The notes beneath the pieces were generated by a model. That model made no database searches, was not told the origin of the DNA, and worked only from the letters and a program-made list of their open reading frames with translations. Both the position numbers and the translations under genes were made by a program. A DNA stretch of 64,000 nucleotides from Castellaniella sp049651205 (GTDB lineage Bacteria > Pseudomonadota > Gammaproteobacteria > Burkholderiales > Burkholderiaceae_B): contig NZ_JBASBR010000004.1 of the NCBI RefSeq assembly GCF_049651205.1, positions 124,001-188,000 of the forward strand. Direction: 5' to 3'. This document shows positions 53,144 through 62,166 of the stretch, piece by piece. Position 1 is the first letter of the stretch; each line of letters begins with the position of its first letter.

Positions 53144-55412
53144 CAACGACAGTGAGGGCTGCCATATTGACGATCCGCCGTACGGTGGAGCTGGATGTCA
53201 GAATATGCACTGGCGCATTGGCCCCCAACAAAAATGGGCCCACAGCAATATTGCCACCCGCTGCTGTCTTGAGCAGGTTATAGGCAATATTGCCGGCATC
53301 CACGCTGGGGCAGATCAGCAGGTTGGCTTCGCCCTTGAGTGTGGTGGTGGGCAGGATGCGCTCGCGAAGGCTTGGGTCAAGCGCGCAGTCGCCGTGCATC
53401 TCGCCGTCTGCCTCGAGATTGGGATCGCGCTCACGCACAATTGCCAGGGCGTCCCGCATCTTCTGGCCCGAGGACGAACTGCCGGTACCAAAATTGGACC
53501 GCGACAACAGTGCAACCTTGGGCTCGATGTTGAGGCGCCTCATTTCTTCGGCTGCCATCAGGGTGATCTCGGCGATCTGGGCCGCATCGGGGTTGTCGTT
53601 GACATGCGTATCAGCCAGCGCAATGGTGCGCTCGTTGAGCAGCAGGATGTTCATCGCCGCATAGGTGCGCGCATTTGGCTGCTGACCAAGGACTTCGTCG
53701 ATGAAACGAAGGTGGTTGCCATAGGTACCCACCGTGCCGCAAATCATGCCATCGGCATCGCCCAGGTGCACCATCATGGCGCCGATCAGCGTCAGGCGAC
53801 GCCGCATCTCGACACGCGCCATCTCCTTGGTAATGCCGCGACGGCACATGATCTCCCAGTAGTGCGTCCAGTATTGATGGAAGCGCTCGTCGTGCTCGGG
53901 GTTGGTGACTTCGACGTCTACGCCCAAGCGGATGCGCAGCCCATATTTTTCGATGCGGCTGGCCAGTACGGCCGGGCGCCCGATGAGAATCGGCTTAGCT
54001 AGACGTTCGTCGACCACGATCTGCACTGCGCGCAATACGCGTTCGTCTTCGCCTTCGGCAAACACAATGCGCGATTTTCCACCCTCGCGGACCATGGCAC
54101 GGGCCGCCGAGAACAGCGGCTTCATGAAGGCACCGGAGTGATAGACAAATTGCTCGAGCTGGCCGGCATAGCTTTCGAAATCGGCAATAGGTCGTGTGGC
54201 AACGCCATCGTCCATGGCTGCCTTGGCCACAGCGGGAGAAATACGAACGATCAGGCGGGGATCAAACGGCTTGGGAATAAAGTAGGTGGAACCAAAGGAG
54301 ACGTCGTACAGGCCATAGGCCGCTGCAACCACATCGTTTTGTTCTTCGCGGGCCAGCTTGCAGATGGCCATGACCGCCGCTTTTTCCATGCCACGAGTAA
54401 TAGTGGTGGCCCCCACATCGAGTGCTCCGCGGAAAATATACGGAAAGCACAGCACGTTATTGACCTGATTGGGGAAGTCGGAACGCCCCGTGGCGATGAC
54501 GACATCATCACGCACTGCGTGGGCATCCTCAGGCAGGATCTCGGGATTGGGATTGGCAAGCGCAAGTACCAAGGGGCGCTTGGCCATCTTTTTGACCATG
54601 GCGGGTTTCAGCACCCCACCGGCCGACAGGCCCAGAAACACGTCTGCGTCGGCGATGATGTCATCCAGCGTACGGGCATCGGTTTTTTTGGCAAAGCGCT
54701 CTTTCTTGGGATCCATCAGGACAGTGCGGCCTTCGTAGACCACACCCTCGATGTCGGACACCCAAACGTGCTCGAGGGGCAAGCCCATGTCCATCATGAG
54801 GTCCAGGCAACCCAGTGCCGCTGCCCCGGCCCCGGAGACCACCACCTTGACCTTGGCAATATCCTTTTTGACGACTTCGAGGCCATTGATAAACGCAGCC
54901 GTGACGCAAATGGCCGTGCCGTGCTGGTCGTCGTGAAACACGGGGATTTTCATGCGCTCGCGTAACTTACGCTCTACCTCGAAGCATTCGGGCGCCTTGA
55001 TGTCCTCGAGGTTGATGCCGCCGAAGGTAGGCTCGAGCCCGGCGATGATTTCGACGAGCTTGTCGGGATCTTGTTCGTTGATCTCGATATCAAAGACATC
55101 CAGGCCAGAGAATTTCTTGAACAGAACCGCCTTGCCTTCCATCACGGGCTTGGACGCCAGTGCGCCGATATTGCCCAGACCCAGCACGGCTGTACCGTTG
55201 GTAATCACGCCCACCAGATTGCCGCGCGCGGTGTAACGGAAAGCATTATGCGCATCCGCGACAATTTCTTCGCAAGCCGCAGCAACACCAGGCGAATAGG
55301 CCAGCGCGAGATCACGCTGATTGGAAAGCTGCTTGGTAGGAGTAACCGAGATTTTTCCGGGGCGGCCATGCTCGTGGTATTCGAGAGCTGCCGCACGCAG
55401 TGATTCGTCCAT
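53118..55412 (-). CDS. maeB: NADP-dependent malic enzyme with C-terminal phosphotransacetylase-like domain
   Basis: Converts malate to pyruvate and CO2 with NADP. The 764-residue protein is the large MaeB type. The N-terminal catalytic part has AYSPGVAAACEEI, VFHDDQHGTAI with metal ligands, and a Rossmann VVVSGAGAAALGCLDL. From about 430 to the end lies the phosphotransacetylase-like regulatory domain (FAEGEDERVLRAVQ...), which in relatives senses acetyl-CoA and sets oligomer state. A catalytic Pta function is not expected. The final 8 codons overlap the patatin gene start. Confidence 0.97.
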   Translation of the reverse strand: MDESLRAAALEYHEHGRPGKISVTPTKQLSNQRDLALAYSPGVAAACEEIVADAHNAFRYTARGNLVGVITNGTAVLGLGNIGALASKPVMEGKAVLFKKFSGLDVFDIEINEQDPDKLVEIIAGLEPTFGGINLEDIKAPECFEVERKLRERMKIPVFHDDQHGTAICVTAAFINGLEVVKKDIAKVKVVVSGAGAAALGCLDLMMDMGLPLEHVWVSDIEGVVYEGRTVLMDPKKERFAKKTDARTLDDIIADADVFLGLSAGGVLKPAMVKKMAKRPLVLALANPNPEILPEDAHAVRDDVVIATGRSDFPNQVNNVLCFPYIFRGALDVGATTITRGMEKAAVMAICKLAREEQNDVVAAAYGLYDVSFGSTYFIPKPFDPRLIVRISPAVAKAAMDDGVATRPIADFESYAGQLEQFVYHSGAFMKPLFSAARAMVREGGKSRIVFAEGEDERVLRAVQIVVDERLAKPILIGRPAVLASRIEKYGLRIRLGVDVEVTNPEHDERFHQYWTHYWEIMCRRGITKEMARVEMRRRLTLIGAMMVHLGDADGMICGTVGTYGNHLRFIDEVLGQQPNARTYAAMNILLLNERTIALADTHVNDNPDAAQIAEITLMAAEEMRRLNIEPKVALLSRSNFGTGSSSSGQKMRDALAIVRERDPNLEADGEMHGDCALDPSLRERILPTTTLKGEANLLICPSVDAGNIAYNLLKTAAGGNIAVGPFLLGANAPVHILTSSSTVRRIVNMAALTVVDANKPRRT

Positions 55413-55498
55413 CGTGATGCCTTGATAGAAAATGTATGAGGGGTGATGTCATTCTAGCTGCTTGGATCGATTGCGGGTATGGCCGGGCCGCATGTCCG

Positions 55499-56425
55499 CT
55501 ATATATCCGATCCATAGTGATGATTGAAGTCTTGCCCGCGAGATGGAAATAAGCCATCCGGGTCGAACAGTGCGCGCACGGCATCATCGATGGCACAGGT
55601 GTCACTGGCCGCCTGCCGTTGCCCATAGCGGGTCTCGTAGGGCCGGCTGCCAGGCCGCCCCACGCGCTCGTCGAACACCAGCCATTCAACCCATCCCAAC
55701 TCGCCGCCGTGCCCCAACAGCAGATGCGACAAATTGATGGTTTGCCCCTCGACCGGGCTGAGTGCGTCCAGCCGGTAGCGTCCATCCCACAGAGCCTCTG
55801 ACGACGCCGTCTGGTCTGTCAAAGAGGCATTGAGCTCGAACAGCTTGGGGATCATTTCCTGTACGCGCAAATTGTCCAACGGCTTGTGATTATCGACACC
55901 AAACGCGCCCAGATTGGCCTGGGTACCATCGGACAGCAGCACCAATGCGTGCACCAGACCGCTATCGGCTGTTTGCCCACGTCCCCAATCACACCCGCGG
56001 CGGTCTGCCAGCCAGGCGGCAACCGTGAGGTGCGGCGGCTGATCCTTGAATTGCGGCAAACCGGCGGTTTCGAGTTCGGCCACCAAGCAGCCCGGTTGCA
56101 CAAACCAGCGAGGGTCACCATCACCCAGGCGCTCACAACGGGCCATGGCAGAACCGGGTTCTACCCAAAGCACAGGCAAATCATCTCTTGGATTGGCTGA
56201 AGGCAGCCCATCGAGTGCCAGGGTGATGCCGTATTCGTGGCACAGGGCCCGCGCCCGGTACACATCTTGCATATGCCCGGGCAGCAACCGCGCACTGCCC
56301 TCGGGGGTGGAAAAATCATAGACTTTCCCCTGGATGGCACGACGCAGACGTGTCATGAATGCCTCCCAGGGAGAGCGTTCGACACGATGTCCGGACAGAA
56401 AGGCGCGGCGTGACGGTGACTGCAT
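55499..56425 (-). CDS. FAD-linked-oxidase-like protein lacking the usual PP motif
   Basis: The 308-residue protein is not clearly recognised. It resembles the C-terminal half of FAD-linked oxidases (GlcD/GlcE and lactate dehydrogenase type): the region ends in VRALFDPDGLFPSRGQD, close to the family's final FDPxGxFNPG motif. The N-terminal half, starting RRAFLSGHRVERSPWEAF, looks like a degraded flavin domain, with no Gly-rich pyrophosphate loop that I can identify. It may be a conserved orphan of Burkholderiales rather than a pseudogene, since the frame is intact. AGGAGA lies 5 bases before the ATG. It is divergent from the aminotransferase gene. Confidence 0.5.
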   Translation of the reverse strand: MQSPSRRAFLSGHRVERSPWEAFMTRLRRAIQGKVYDFSTPEGSARLLPGHMQDVYRARALCHEYGITLALDGLPSANPRDDLPVLWVEPGSAMARCERLGDGDPRWFVQPGCLVAELETAGLPQFKDQPPHLTVAAWLADRRGCDWGRGQTADSGLVHALVLLSDGTQANLGAFGVDNHKPLDNLRVQEMIPKLFELNASLTDQTASSEALWDGRYRLDALSPVEGQTINLSHLLLGHGGELGWVEWLVFDERVGRPGSRPYETRYGQRQAASDTCAIDDAVRALFDPDGLFPSRGQDFNHHYGSDI

Positions 56426-56483
56426 TGGGATCTCCTGAAGCCAAGGCTACAATCGGGCTTTCAAATGGATGCGCTAGAGACTG

Positions 56484-57656
56484 ATGATGGTTCAACTGGC
56501 AGAGCGAACAGAACGCACGGTGCCATTTTACGCTGTGGAAGTACTGAAACAGGCACAGGCACTGGCTGCCCAAGGGCATGACATCATCAGCCTGGGGATC
56601 GGCGAGCCCGATTTCACCGCACCACCCCGCGTGCTGGAGACGCTCAACCGCGCCGCCGAGGCCGGCCTCAGCAGCTACACCGCGCCCGCGGGCATCCCGG
56701 CGCTGCGCGAAGCCATCAGCCACTACTACGACACCCAGTTTGGCGCACGCGTGGATCCCTCACGGATTCTGATCACCGGCGGTGCTTCCGGCGCCCTGTT
56801 GCTGGCGGCCCTGGCACTCATCAATCCGGGTGATGAAGTCTTGATGCCCGATCCTTCCTATCCGGCCAACCAAAATTTCGTCACCGCAGCCGGCGGCATC
56901 ACACGGCTGATCCCCACCACGGCGCAACAGCGGTTTCAGCTGTGCGCCCAAGACATTGAAGATCATTGGGGGCCCAACACCCGCGGCGTGCTTATTGCCT
57001 CGCCCAGCAATCCCACCGGCACCTCCATGCCGCGCGAGGCCTTGCAGGCGCTGATTGCCGCAGTACGTGCCCGGGGCGGCTTTGTGATCATGGATGAGAT
57101 CTATCTTGGCCTGGCCTACGATCACACGCCGCAAAGCGCCCTTACCCTGGATGACAACCTGATTGTCATCAACAGCTTTTCAAAGTATTTTCACATGACA
57201 GGCTGGCGCCTAGGCTGGTTGATGGCCCCGGCAGCACTGATGCCAGCCATCGAGAAACTGGCGGCCAGCCTGGCCATTTGCGCACCGGCACTGGCTCAGC
57301 ATGCGGCGCTAAGCTGCTTTGAGCCTGAAGTCATGCAGATCTACGAGCGCCGGCGCTTGTCTTTCAAAGAACGCCGCGATTATCTCCTGCCCGAATTCTC
57401 GCGCCTTGGCCTTGATGTCCCTGCTCCGCCAGACGGTGCGTTTTATATTTTTGCGAACATCAGCCACACGGGCATCGACAGCGCCACCTTTTGCCGGCGC
57501 CTGCTGCAAGAAGCAGGTGTCGCTGCCGTACCTGGGCTGGATTTTGGCCCGACCCATGCACAGACCTTTGTCAGATTTTCGTATGCCACCGGCCTGGATC
57601 GCCTGCGCCAAGCCATCACCCGGATGGAAACCTTTATAGCAGCGCTGCGCGCATAA
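56484..57656 (+). CDS. Class I/II PLP-dependent aminotransferase
   Basis: A 390-residue fold-type I aminotransferase of the aspartate aminotransferase superfamily. LGIGEPDF is at about 37-44, the PLP-contact Asn at about 176 in PSNPTGT, Asp 204 and Tyr 207 in MDEIYLGL, and the Schiff-base Lys at about 234 in SFSKYFHMTGWRLGW. The C-terminal Arg for the substrate alpha-carboxylate is in VRFSYAT. The amino donor and acceptor are not clear; alanine/valine or aspartate types are possible. The two leading Met codons (56484, 56487) cannot be told apart. Confidence 0.92.
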   Translation: MMVQLAERTERTVPFYAVEVLKQAQALAAQGHDIISLGIGEPDFTAPPRVLETLNRAAEAGLSSYTAPAGIPALREAISHYYDTQFGARVDPSRILITGGASGALLLAALALINPGDEVLMPDPSYPANQNFVTAAGGITRLIPTTAQQRFQLCAQDIEDHWGPNTRGVLIASPSNPTGTSMPREALQALIAAVRARGGFVIMDEIYLGLAYDHTPQSALTLDDNLIVINSFSKYFHMTGWRLGWLMAPAALMPAIEKLAASLAICAPALAQHAALSCFEPEVMQIYERRRLSFKERRDYLLPEFSRLGLDVPAPPDGAFYIFANISHTGIDSATFCRRLLQEAGVAAVPGLDFGPTHAQTFVRFSYATGLDRLRQAITRMETFIAALRA

Positions 57657-57675
57657 GCGCTGCGCGCCGGCGTCA

Positions 57676-58560
57676 TTACTTGCCGAGGGGAATGCCGGAG
57701 GCAAGCGCGATACGGCGGCGCTCAGCCAGCACCTTGGCACCGTATCCGCCGTCGCTGGGGCCCGACGCACCTACGTAACAGGCCAAGCCACTTTGCACAG
57801 ATCCCCGGCGGCGAATGCAGTCGGCCAGGATCTGGCCCCCCACTCGGATATTGACCACCGGGTTAAAGATGGCAGGCTGCCCGCCATACTGGCGCAGCTT
57901 GTCGCGATGCACTGTTCCCATCACCTGCATCAAACCCTGCGCCCCCACGGAGCTCTCAACAAAAGGGTTATAACGGGATTCGATAGCAATCACGGCCAAC
58001 ATCAATTGGGGATCCAGCTTGAGATCCCGGGCAACTGGAAACACAATCCGCACCAAAGCACCGGCCACACTGGGTGAAATCCGGTATTTGCGGGCCAGGT
58101 AACTGCGCAGACTGTGCACCTGAGACGCTGTTGCGCCAGGCACCGAACGATCATGGATACTGGCCGAGACCGCTTGCATGAATCCGGGTACACCAGCCTG
58201 TGCAACCGGCGGCTGAGCCGCTGCGGGCGGGTTGTCGCCCGGTTGTTCGGCAGCAGTCTCGCCTGCAGCAGGCGAGCTGGTGTTATCCGTGGCATCCGCC
58301 ACATCAGACGAGGCCATGGGCGACCAGATTTCGTCGCTATCGGGTGCACTGTAGCTGCCACCATCTGCCTGAAACATGGCCAGGACGACTTCGTGCAGTT
58401 GCCGGGATTGCTGGCGCATGGACGGCAGCACCAAGCTGAGCGCTAGTGTTGTGAGAACCGCCAGCCCTAGATAAATAGCACTGACGTGGATGAATTCGCT
58501 GACAGGAGACACGACGGCACGCGCCCCGTGCTGCAGTCGATCAGAAAATCCTGCAACCAT
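57676..58560 (-). CDS. Membrane-anchored lytic transglycosylase (SLT domain)
   Basis: Cleaves peptidoglycan glycan strands, forming anhydro-muropeptides. The ATG at 58560 has GGAGG 5 bases upstream, which decides it over a longer reading to 58626. The 294-residue protein has an N-terminal membrane anchor (about 25-48), an Ala/Pro-rich linker and a C-terminal SLT fold: catalytic Glu in AVIAIESRYNP, then GAQGLMQVM and NIRVGGQIL, and YVGASG near the end. It is convergent with the aminotransferase gene and divergent from ubiD. Confidence 0.9.
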   Translation of the reverse strand: MVAGFSDRLQHGARAVVSPVSEFIHVSAIYLGLAVLTTLALSLVLPSMRQQSRQLHEVVLAMFQADGGSYSAPDSDEIWSPMASSDVADATDNTSSPAAGETAAEQPGDNPPAAAQPPVAQAGVPGFMQAVSASIHDRSVPGATASQVHSLRSYLARKYRISPSVAGALVRIVFPVARDLKLDPQLMLAVIAIESRYNPFVESSVGAQGLMQVMGTVHRDKLRQYGGQPAIFNPVVNIRVGGQILADCIRRRGSVQSGLACYVGASGPSDGGYGAKVLAERRRIALASGIPLGK

Positions 58561-58631
58561 GGCGGCCTCCGGCAGACAGTCGGATGGTAATCTGTGGCAC
58601 GACGACACTGTAACCTGATTGGCCATACTCT

Positions 58632-60176
58632 GTGAAATATCGCGACCTCCGAGACTTCATCGCCCAGCTTGAGCGCCAGGGGCAACTCAAGCGCATCCAG
58701 CACCCTGTCTCCACCCACCTCGAAATCACCGAAATCAGCGACCGGGTCTTGCGCTCAGGCGGCCCCGCCCTGCTGTTCGAGCATCCGCTACATGCGGGCA
58801 AGCCTGCAGACACCCCGGTGCTGGCCAATCTGTTTGGCACACCGCAGCGCGTGGCCTGGGGCATGGGTGCCGAGGATGTCTCCGCCCTGCGCGAGACAGG
58901 TGAGCTGCTGGCTTCGCTGCGCGAGCCCACCCCCCCCCATGGCATGCGTGATGCCCTCTCCAAGGTCGCGATGCTCAAGGCTGCGCTGTGGGACATGAAT
59001 CCACGTCAGGTAAAGGGTGCGGCGTGCCAGGAAGTCGTCATCGAGGCCAACGAGCTGGATCTCAACACCTTGCCGCTGCAAAGTTGCTGGCCTGGTGACG
59101 TGGCCCCACTACTGACCTGGGGGCTGGTGATTACCCGCGGCCCCAACGCCCGTCGGCAAAACCTGGGCATTTACCGCCAGCAACTGATCGGACGCAACAA
59201 GCTGATCATGCGCTGGCTCTCGCACCGTGGCGGTGCGCTGGATTTTCGCGACCACTGCCTGGCACACCCAGGCAAGCCGTTTCCGATTGCTGTCGCCTTG
59301 GGCACCGATCCAGCCACCTTGCTGGCGGCTGTCACCCCCATCCCCGACAGCCTGTCCGAATATCAATTTGCCGGTCTCCTGAGAGGATCCCGCACCCAGC
59401 TGGCCGCTACGCTGGGCAGCGACCTGCAAGTACCCGCCCAGGCAGAAATCGTTCTGGAGGGCCATATCCTGCCCTCCACAGACCCTCGCGCGCGGGCACC
59501 TGCCGTGCCCGAGGGCGTTAAACCGCCGCCAGAGACCGGCTACGAAATGGCCCTGGAAGGCCCTTACGGCGACCACACAGGCTATTACAACGAACAAGAC
59601 TGGTTTCCGGTATTTACGGTTGAGCGCATCACTCATCGCCGCCAACCGATCTATCACAGTACTTACACTGGCAAACCACCGGATGAACCCGCCGTACTGG
59701 GGCTGGCGCTAAACGAAGTTTTTGTGCCTTTGCTCAAACGCCAGTTTCCCGAAATTACCGACTTCTACCTTCCCCCCGAAGGTTGCAGTTACCGCCTGGC
59801 GGTGGTCTCCATCCGCAAGCAGTACCCGGGGCACGCCAAGCGCATTTTGTTCGGCCTGTGGAGTGTGCTGCGGCAATTCATGTACACCAAATTTATTGTG
59901 GTGGTGGACGAAGACATCGATGTCCGCAGCTGGCCGGAAGTGATCTGGGCGATGACCACCCGGATGGACCCTGTGCGTGACACGGTGCTGGTGGACAACA
60001 CCCCGATCGACTATCTGGACTTTGCCTCTCCGGTGTCCGGCCTGGGCGGCAAGATGGGGCTCGATGCCACCAACAAGTGGCCGGCAGAAACCGTGCGCGA
60101 ATGGGGCCACCCCATCCACATGGACGAGGACACAAAACGCAAGGTAGATGCCATGTGGGACCAGCTGGGTATCTAG
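58632..60176 (+). CDS. ubiD: UbiD family decarboxylase (3-octaprenyl-4-hydroxybenzoate carboxy-lyase)
   Basis: Prenylated-FMN-dependent decarboxylase; in ubiquinone synthesis it removes the carboxyl group of polyprenyl-hydroxybenzoate. The 514-residue length and N terminus (KYRDLRDFIAQLE) match ubiquinone-type UbiD. Conserved segments include GIYRQQLIGRNKLIMRW, with Arg/Lys for the cofactor phosphate, EGPYGDHTGYYN, and the C-terminal KFIVVVDEDIDVR with metal and catalytic acidic residues. The start is GTG at 58632. The partner flavin prenyltransferase UbiX is not in this window. Confidence 0.95.
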   Translation: MKYRDLRDFIAQLERQGQLKRIQHPVSTHLEITEISDRVLRSGGPALLFEHPLHAGKPADTPVLANLFGTPQRVAWGMGAEDVSALRETGELLASLREPTPPHGMRDALSKVAMLKAALWDMNPRQVKGAACQEVVIEANELDLNTLPLQSCWPGDVAPLLTWGLVITRGPNARRQNLGIYRQQLIGRNKLIMRWLSHRGGALDFRDHCLAHPGKPFPIAVALGTDPATLLAAVTPIPDSLSEYQFAGLLRGSRTQLAATLGSDLQVPAQAEIVLEGHILPSTDPRARAPAVPEGVKPPPETGYEMALEGPYGDHTGYYNEQDWFPVFTVERITHRRQPIYHSTYTGKPPDEPAVLGLALNEVFVPLLKRQFPEITDFYLPPEGCSYRLAVVSIRKQYPGHAKRILFGLWSVLRQFMYTKFIVVVDEDIDVRSWPEVIWAMTTRMDPVRDTVLVDNTPIDYLDFASPVSGLGGKMGLDATNKWPAETVREWGHPIHMDEDTKRKVDAMWDQLGI

Positions 60177-60201
60177 TGCCCTGTCTGGTTAGTTTCGATC
60201 C

Positions 60202-60534
60202 TTACCTGCGGCGCTTGCCCAGCCAGACCAACCCGGTGATCAGGGCGGTTTTAAGTGCGATGCGACGGCGGCTTCGGCTGCCCAGCAACGACCCCAGCAG
60301 CGAACTCATCAGCGGGTAGCGGCGCAAGGCCTGCAGCCCTACGCCAAGCCACCCCAGGCCCTTGGCACGCAAATGGGTACGGGCTTGCGCAGCCAAGGCG
60401 TCGGGTTGCAGCGCCTGCACCAACTGGCAACCTGTACGGCGCAGCGCCAGACGCTGGTAATCGGCCTGGAGACGCAGCAACTGGATACGCAACTGACGCT
60501 GCTGCGCGGCTTGAGACGGTGCAAACAACGACAT
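60202..60534 (-). CDS. YqjK-like small protein
   Basis: A 110-residue protein that occupies the place of YqjK after yqjE. It is rich in Leu, Arg and Gln, with a likely coiled-coil N-terminal half (AAQQRQLRIQLLRLQADYQRLALRR) and a hydrophobic, Arg-rich C terminus that may touch the membrane. Sequence similarity to E. coli YqjK is too weak to judge by eye, so the name rests on context. Its ATG overlaps the yqjE stop codon by 1 base (TAATG). Confidence 0.6.
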   Translation of the reverse strand: MSLFAPSQAAQQRQLRIQLLRLQADYQRLALRRTGCQLVQALQPDALAAQARTHLRAKGLGWLGVGLQALRRYPLMSSLLGSLLGSRSRRRIALKTALITGLVWLGKRRR

Positions 60535-60986
60535 TACGACATCCCCCGAAAAGGATCTTCATCGGGCAGGTCAGTGCCGTCAGACGCCTGGTTGAAGTCT
60601 GGTGTAGCGCCGCCAGTAGCAGGTTTTTTGAATGCCCGAGCATCCTGCTGCAACACCTGGGCACTGACCGCAAAAGGCGGCGGATCTGTTTTGAGGCGCC
60701 GCAACAGACACACCAGCACAACGGCGCCCAGCACGGCATAGCCCAGGGCCAGCAAGCACAAGGCCAGATAACGGTGTTGGGTGGGCCAGAAATACAGGGC
60801 AACGGTGAGCGTGGCCACCAGTATTGCCAGCGCCAGCAGAAACACCGCCAGTATCAGCTGCGCCAGACGACACAACAGGCGATCGCGGACATCCTGAGCC
60901 TCGAGACCCAGGAGTTCGAGGCGAGTACCCAGCAATGCAGCCAGCTGGGCGGCGAGATCTGCCGCGACCTGACCGAGTGTTGCCAT
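60534..60986 (-). CDS. yqjE: Phage-holin-family membrane protein YqjE
   Basis: A 150-residue inner-membrane protein with two adjacent hydrophobic helices (about 40-68 and 74-95) and a charged C-terminal tail. Despite the family name it is not a phage gene: the set yqjD-yqjE-yqjK is chromosomal in many proteobacteria and tied to stationary phase. The N-terminal amphipathic stretch (LLGTRLELLGLEAQDVRDRLL) is typical. It follows the yqjD-like gene by 5 bases. Confidence 0.82.
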   Translation of the reverse strand: MATLGQVAADLAAQLAALLGTRLELLGLEAQDVRDRLLCRLAQLILAVFLLALAILVATLTVALYFWPTQHRYLALCLLALGYAVLGAVVLVCLLRRLKTDPPPFAVSAQVLQQDARAFKKPATGGATPDFNQASDGTDLPDEDPFRGMS

Positions 60987-60991
60987 TGGAC

Positions 60992-61315
60992 TTAGCGCCG
61001 CGACAACAAGGCGCCCAGAAGCAGGCCGGCAACACCCGCAATGCCAACCGCTTTCCAGGGGTTGGACTGCACGTATTCATCGGTATCGTGCACAACCTTG
61101 CGGCCTTGCTCGACCAGATTAGCTTGCGTATCAGCCAGAGCACTGCGGCCCTGATCAAGGGCGGTCAGCGCCCGTGCACGCAAATCGGCTGCTTTTTCGC
61201 CTGTTGCGTCGGCGGCTTCGCGCAGCAGCTTTTCAGCCTGATCCAGGCTGGATTTAAGGTCTTCGATGAGGGCGTCGCCTGCGGACTGTGTAGCAATTTG
61301 CTTACGAGTGGCCAT
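60992..61315 (-). CDS. yqjD: ElaB/YqjD/DUF883 family membrane-anchored ribosome-binding protein
   Basis: A 107-residue protein with a long amphipathic helix, an acidic/Ala-rich repeat-like middle and a single C-terminal transmembrane helix (GIAGVAGLLLGALL). The segment YVQSNPWKAVGIAG before the helix is the DUF883 hallmark. E. coli YqjD sits at the membrane and binds ribosomes in stationary phase; that role is inferred here. AAGGAG lies 6 bases before the ATG. It is the first gene of the yqjDEK-like operon. Confidence 0.88.
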   Translation of the reverse strand: MATRKQIATQSAGDALIEDLKSSLDQAEKLLREAADATGEKAADLRARALTALDQGRSALADTQANLVEQGRKVVHDTDEYVQSNPWKAVGIAGVAGLLLGALLSRR

Positions 61316-61431
61316 TCGGTACTCCTTGAATCTGACAGGGGAACTTATATCCTACCTGATCCAGATAGAGCACAGTGTCAGAAACTGTACAAGCAGCCGG
61401 CAACGACCACCGAAACGCGCCCAACGGCTGC

Positions 61432-62070
61432 TTAATCCGTCTTTTGGCGGGTACCAAAAATGCGGTCACCGGCATCGCCCAAGCCGGGGATAATGTAACC
61501 ATCTTTGTTGAGATGGTCATCAATAGACGCGGTATAGATATGGACGTCCGGATGCGCCTGCTCGACAGCGGCGATGCCTTCTGGGGCAGCCACCAGCACC
61601 AGGGCCCTGATGGTGCGACATCCGGCTTGCTTGAGCATATCGATGGCCGCCACCATGGATCCCCCGGTAGCCAGCATCGGATCGATAATCAGCGCCAGGC
61701 GCTGATCCAGCTGACCCACCAGTTTTTCGAGATACGGCTGGGCTTGCAGGGTTTGCTCGTTGCGGGCGATACCCACCGCACTGACCTTGGCCCCCGGAAT
61801 CAGATTGAGAACCCCATCCAGCATGCCAATTCCCGCGCGCAAAATGGGTACAACAGTAACCTTTTTACCTGCCAGCTTTTCGACGTCAAGCTCGCCGGCC
61901 CAGCCCATGATGTGCGAGGGCTCGAGCGGCAAATCTTTAGTGGCTTCGTACGTCAGTAAGGAGCCGATTTCTTGTGCCATCTCGCGAAAATTCTTGGTAC
62001 TGAGATCGGCGCGGCGCATCAAGCCCAGCTTGTGGCGGATAAGGGGATGGCGAATTTCGTGGATGGGCAT
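61432..62070 (-). CDS. upp: Uracil phosphoribosyltransferase
   Basis: Salvages uracil to UMP with PRPP. The 212-residue protein has the PRPP-binding loop IIDPMLATGGSM in the middle, LRAGIGMLDG before it, and the C-terminal uracil-recognition segment YIIPGLGDAGDRIFGT. An imperfect long-loop repeat (AAGCAGCCG with CGGCTGCTT) straddles its stop codon at 61391-61433. It could work with the UraA-type permease gene found 31 kb away in this window. Confidence 0.97.
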   Translation of the reverse strand: MPIHEIRHPLIRHKLGLMRRADLSTKNFREMAQEIGSLLTYEATKDLPLEPSHIMGWAGELDVEKLAGKKVTVVPILRAGIGMLDGVLNLIPGAKVSAVGIARNEQTLQAQPYLEKLVGQLDQRLALIIDPMLATGGSMVAAIDMLKQAGCRTIRALVLVAAPEGIAAVEQAHPDVHIYTASIDDHLNKDGYIIPGLGDAGDRIFGTRQKTD

Positions 62071-62166
62071 GGCAGACCTGTCGACTGGCGGAAACTGGAC
62101 AGCAGTTTAACCCCTGGTGGCGCGCACGGAGGGTGCACGGCCGCACTACGGCAGCCGGGACCGGTG

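Noticed and set aside
57641..57667. Tandem 12-base repeat AGCGCTGCGCGC across the aminotransferase stop codon
   Set aside because: Only two copies, short and GC-rich; most likely local duplication without function.
60534..60986. Phage holin annotation as a sign of prophage
   Set aside because: The gene is yqjE in a yqjD-yqjE-yqjK set; no phage genes are nearby.
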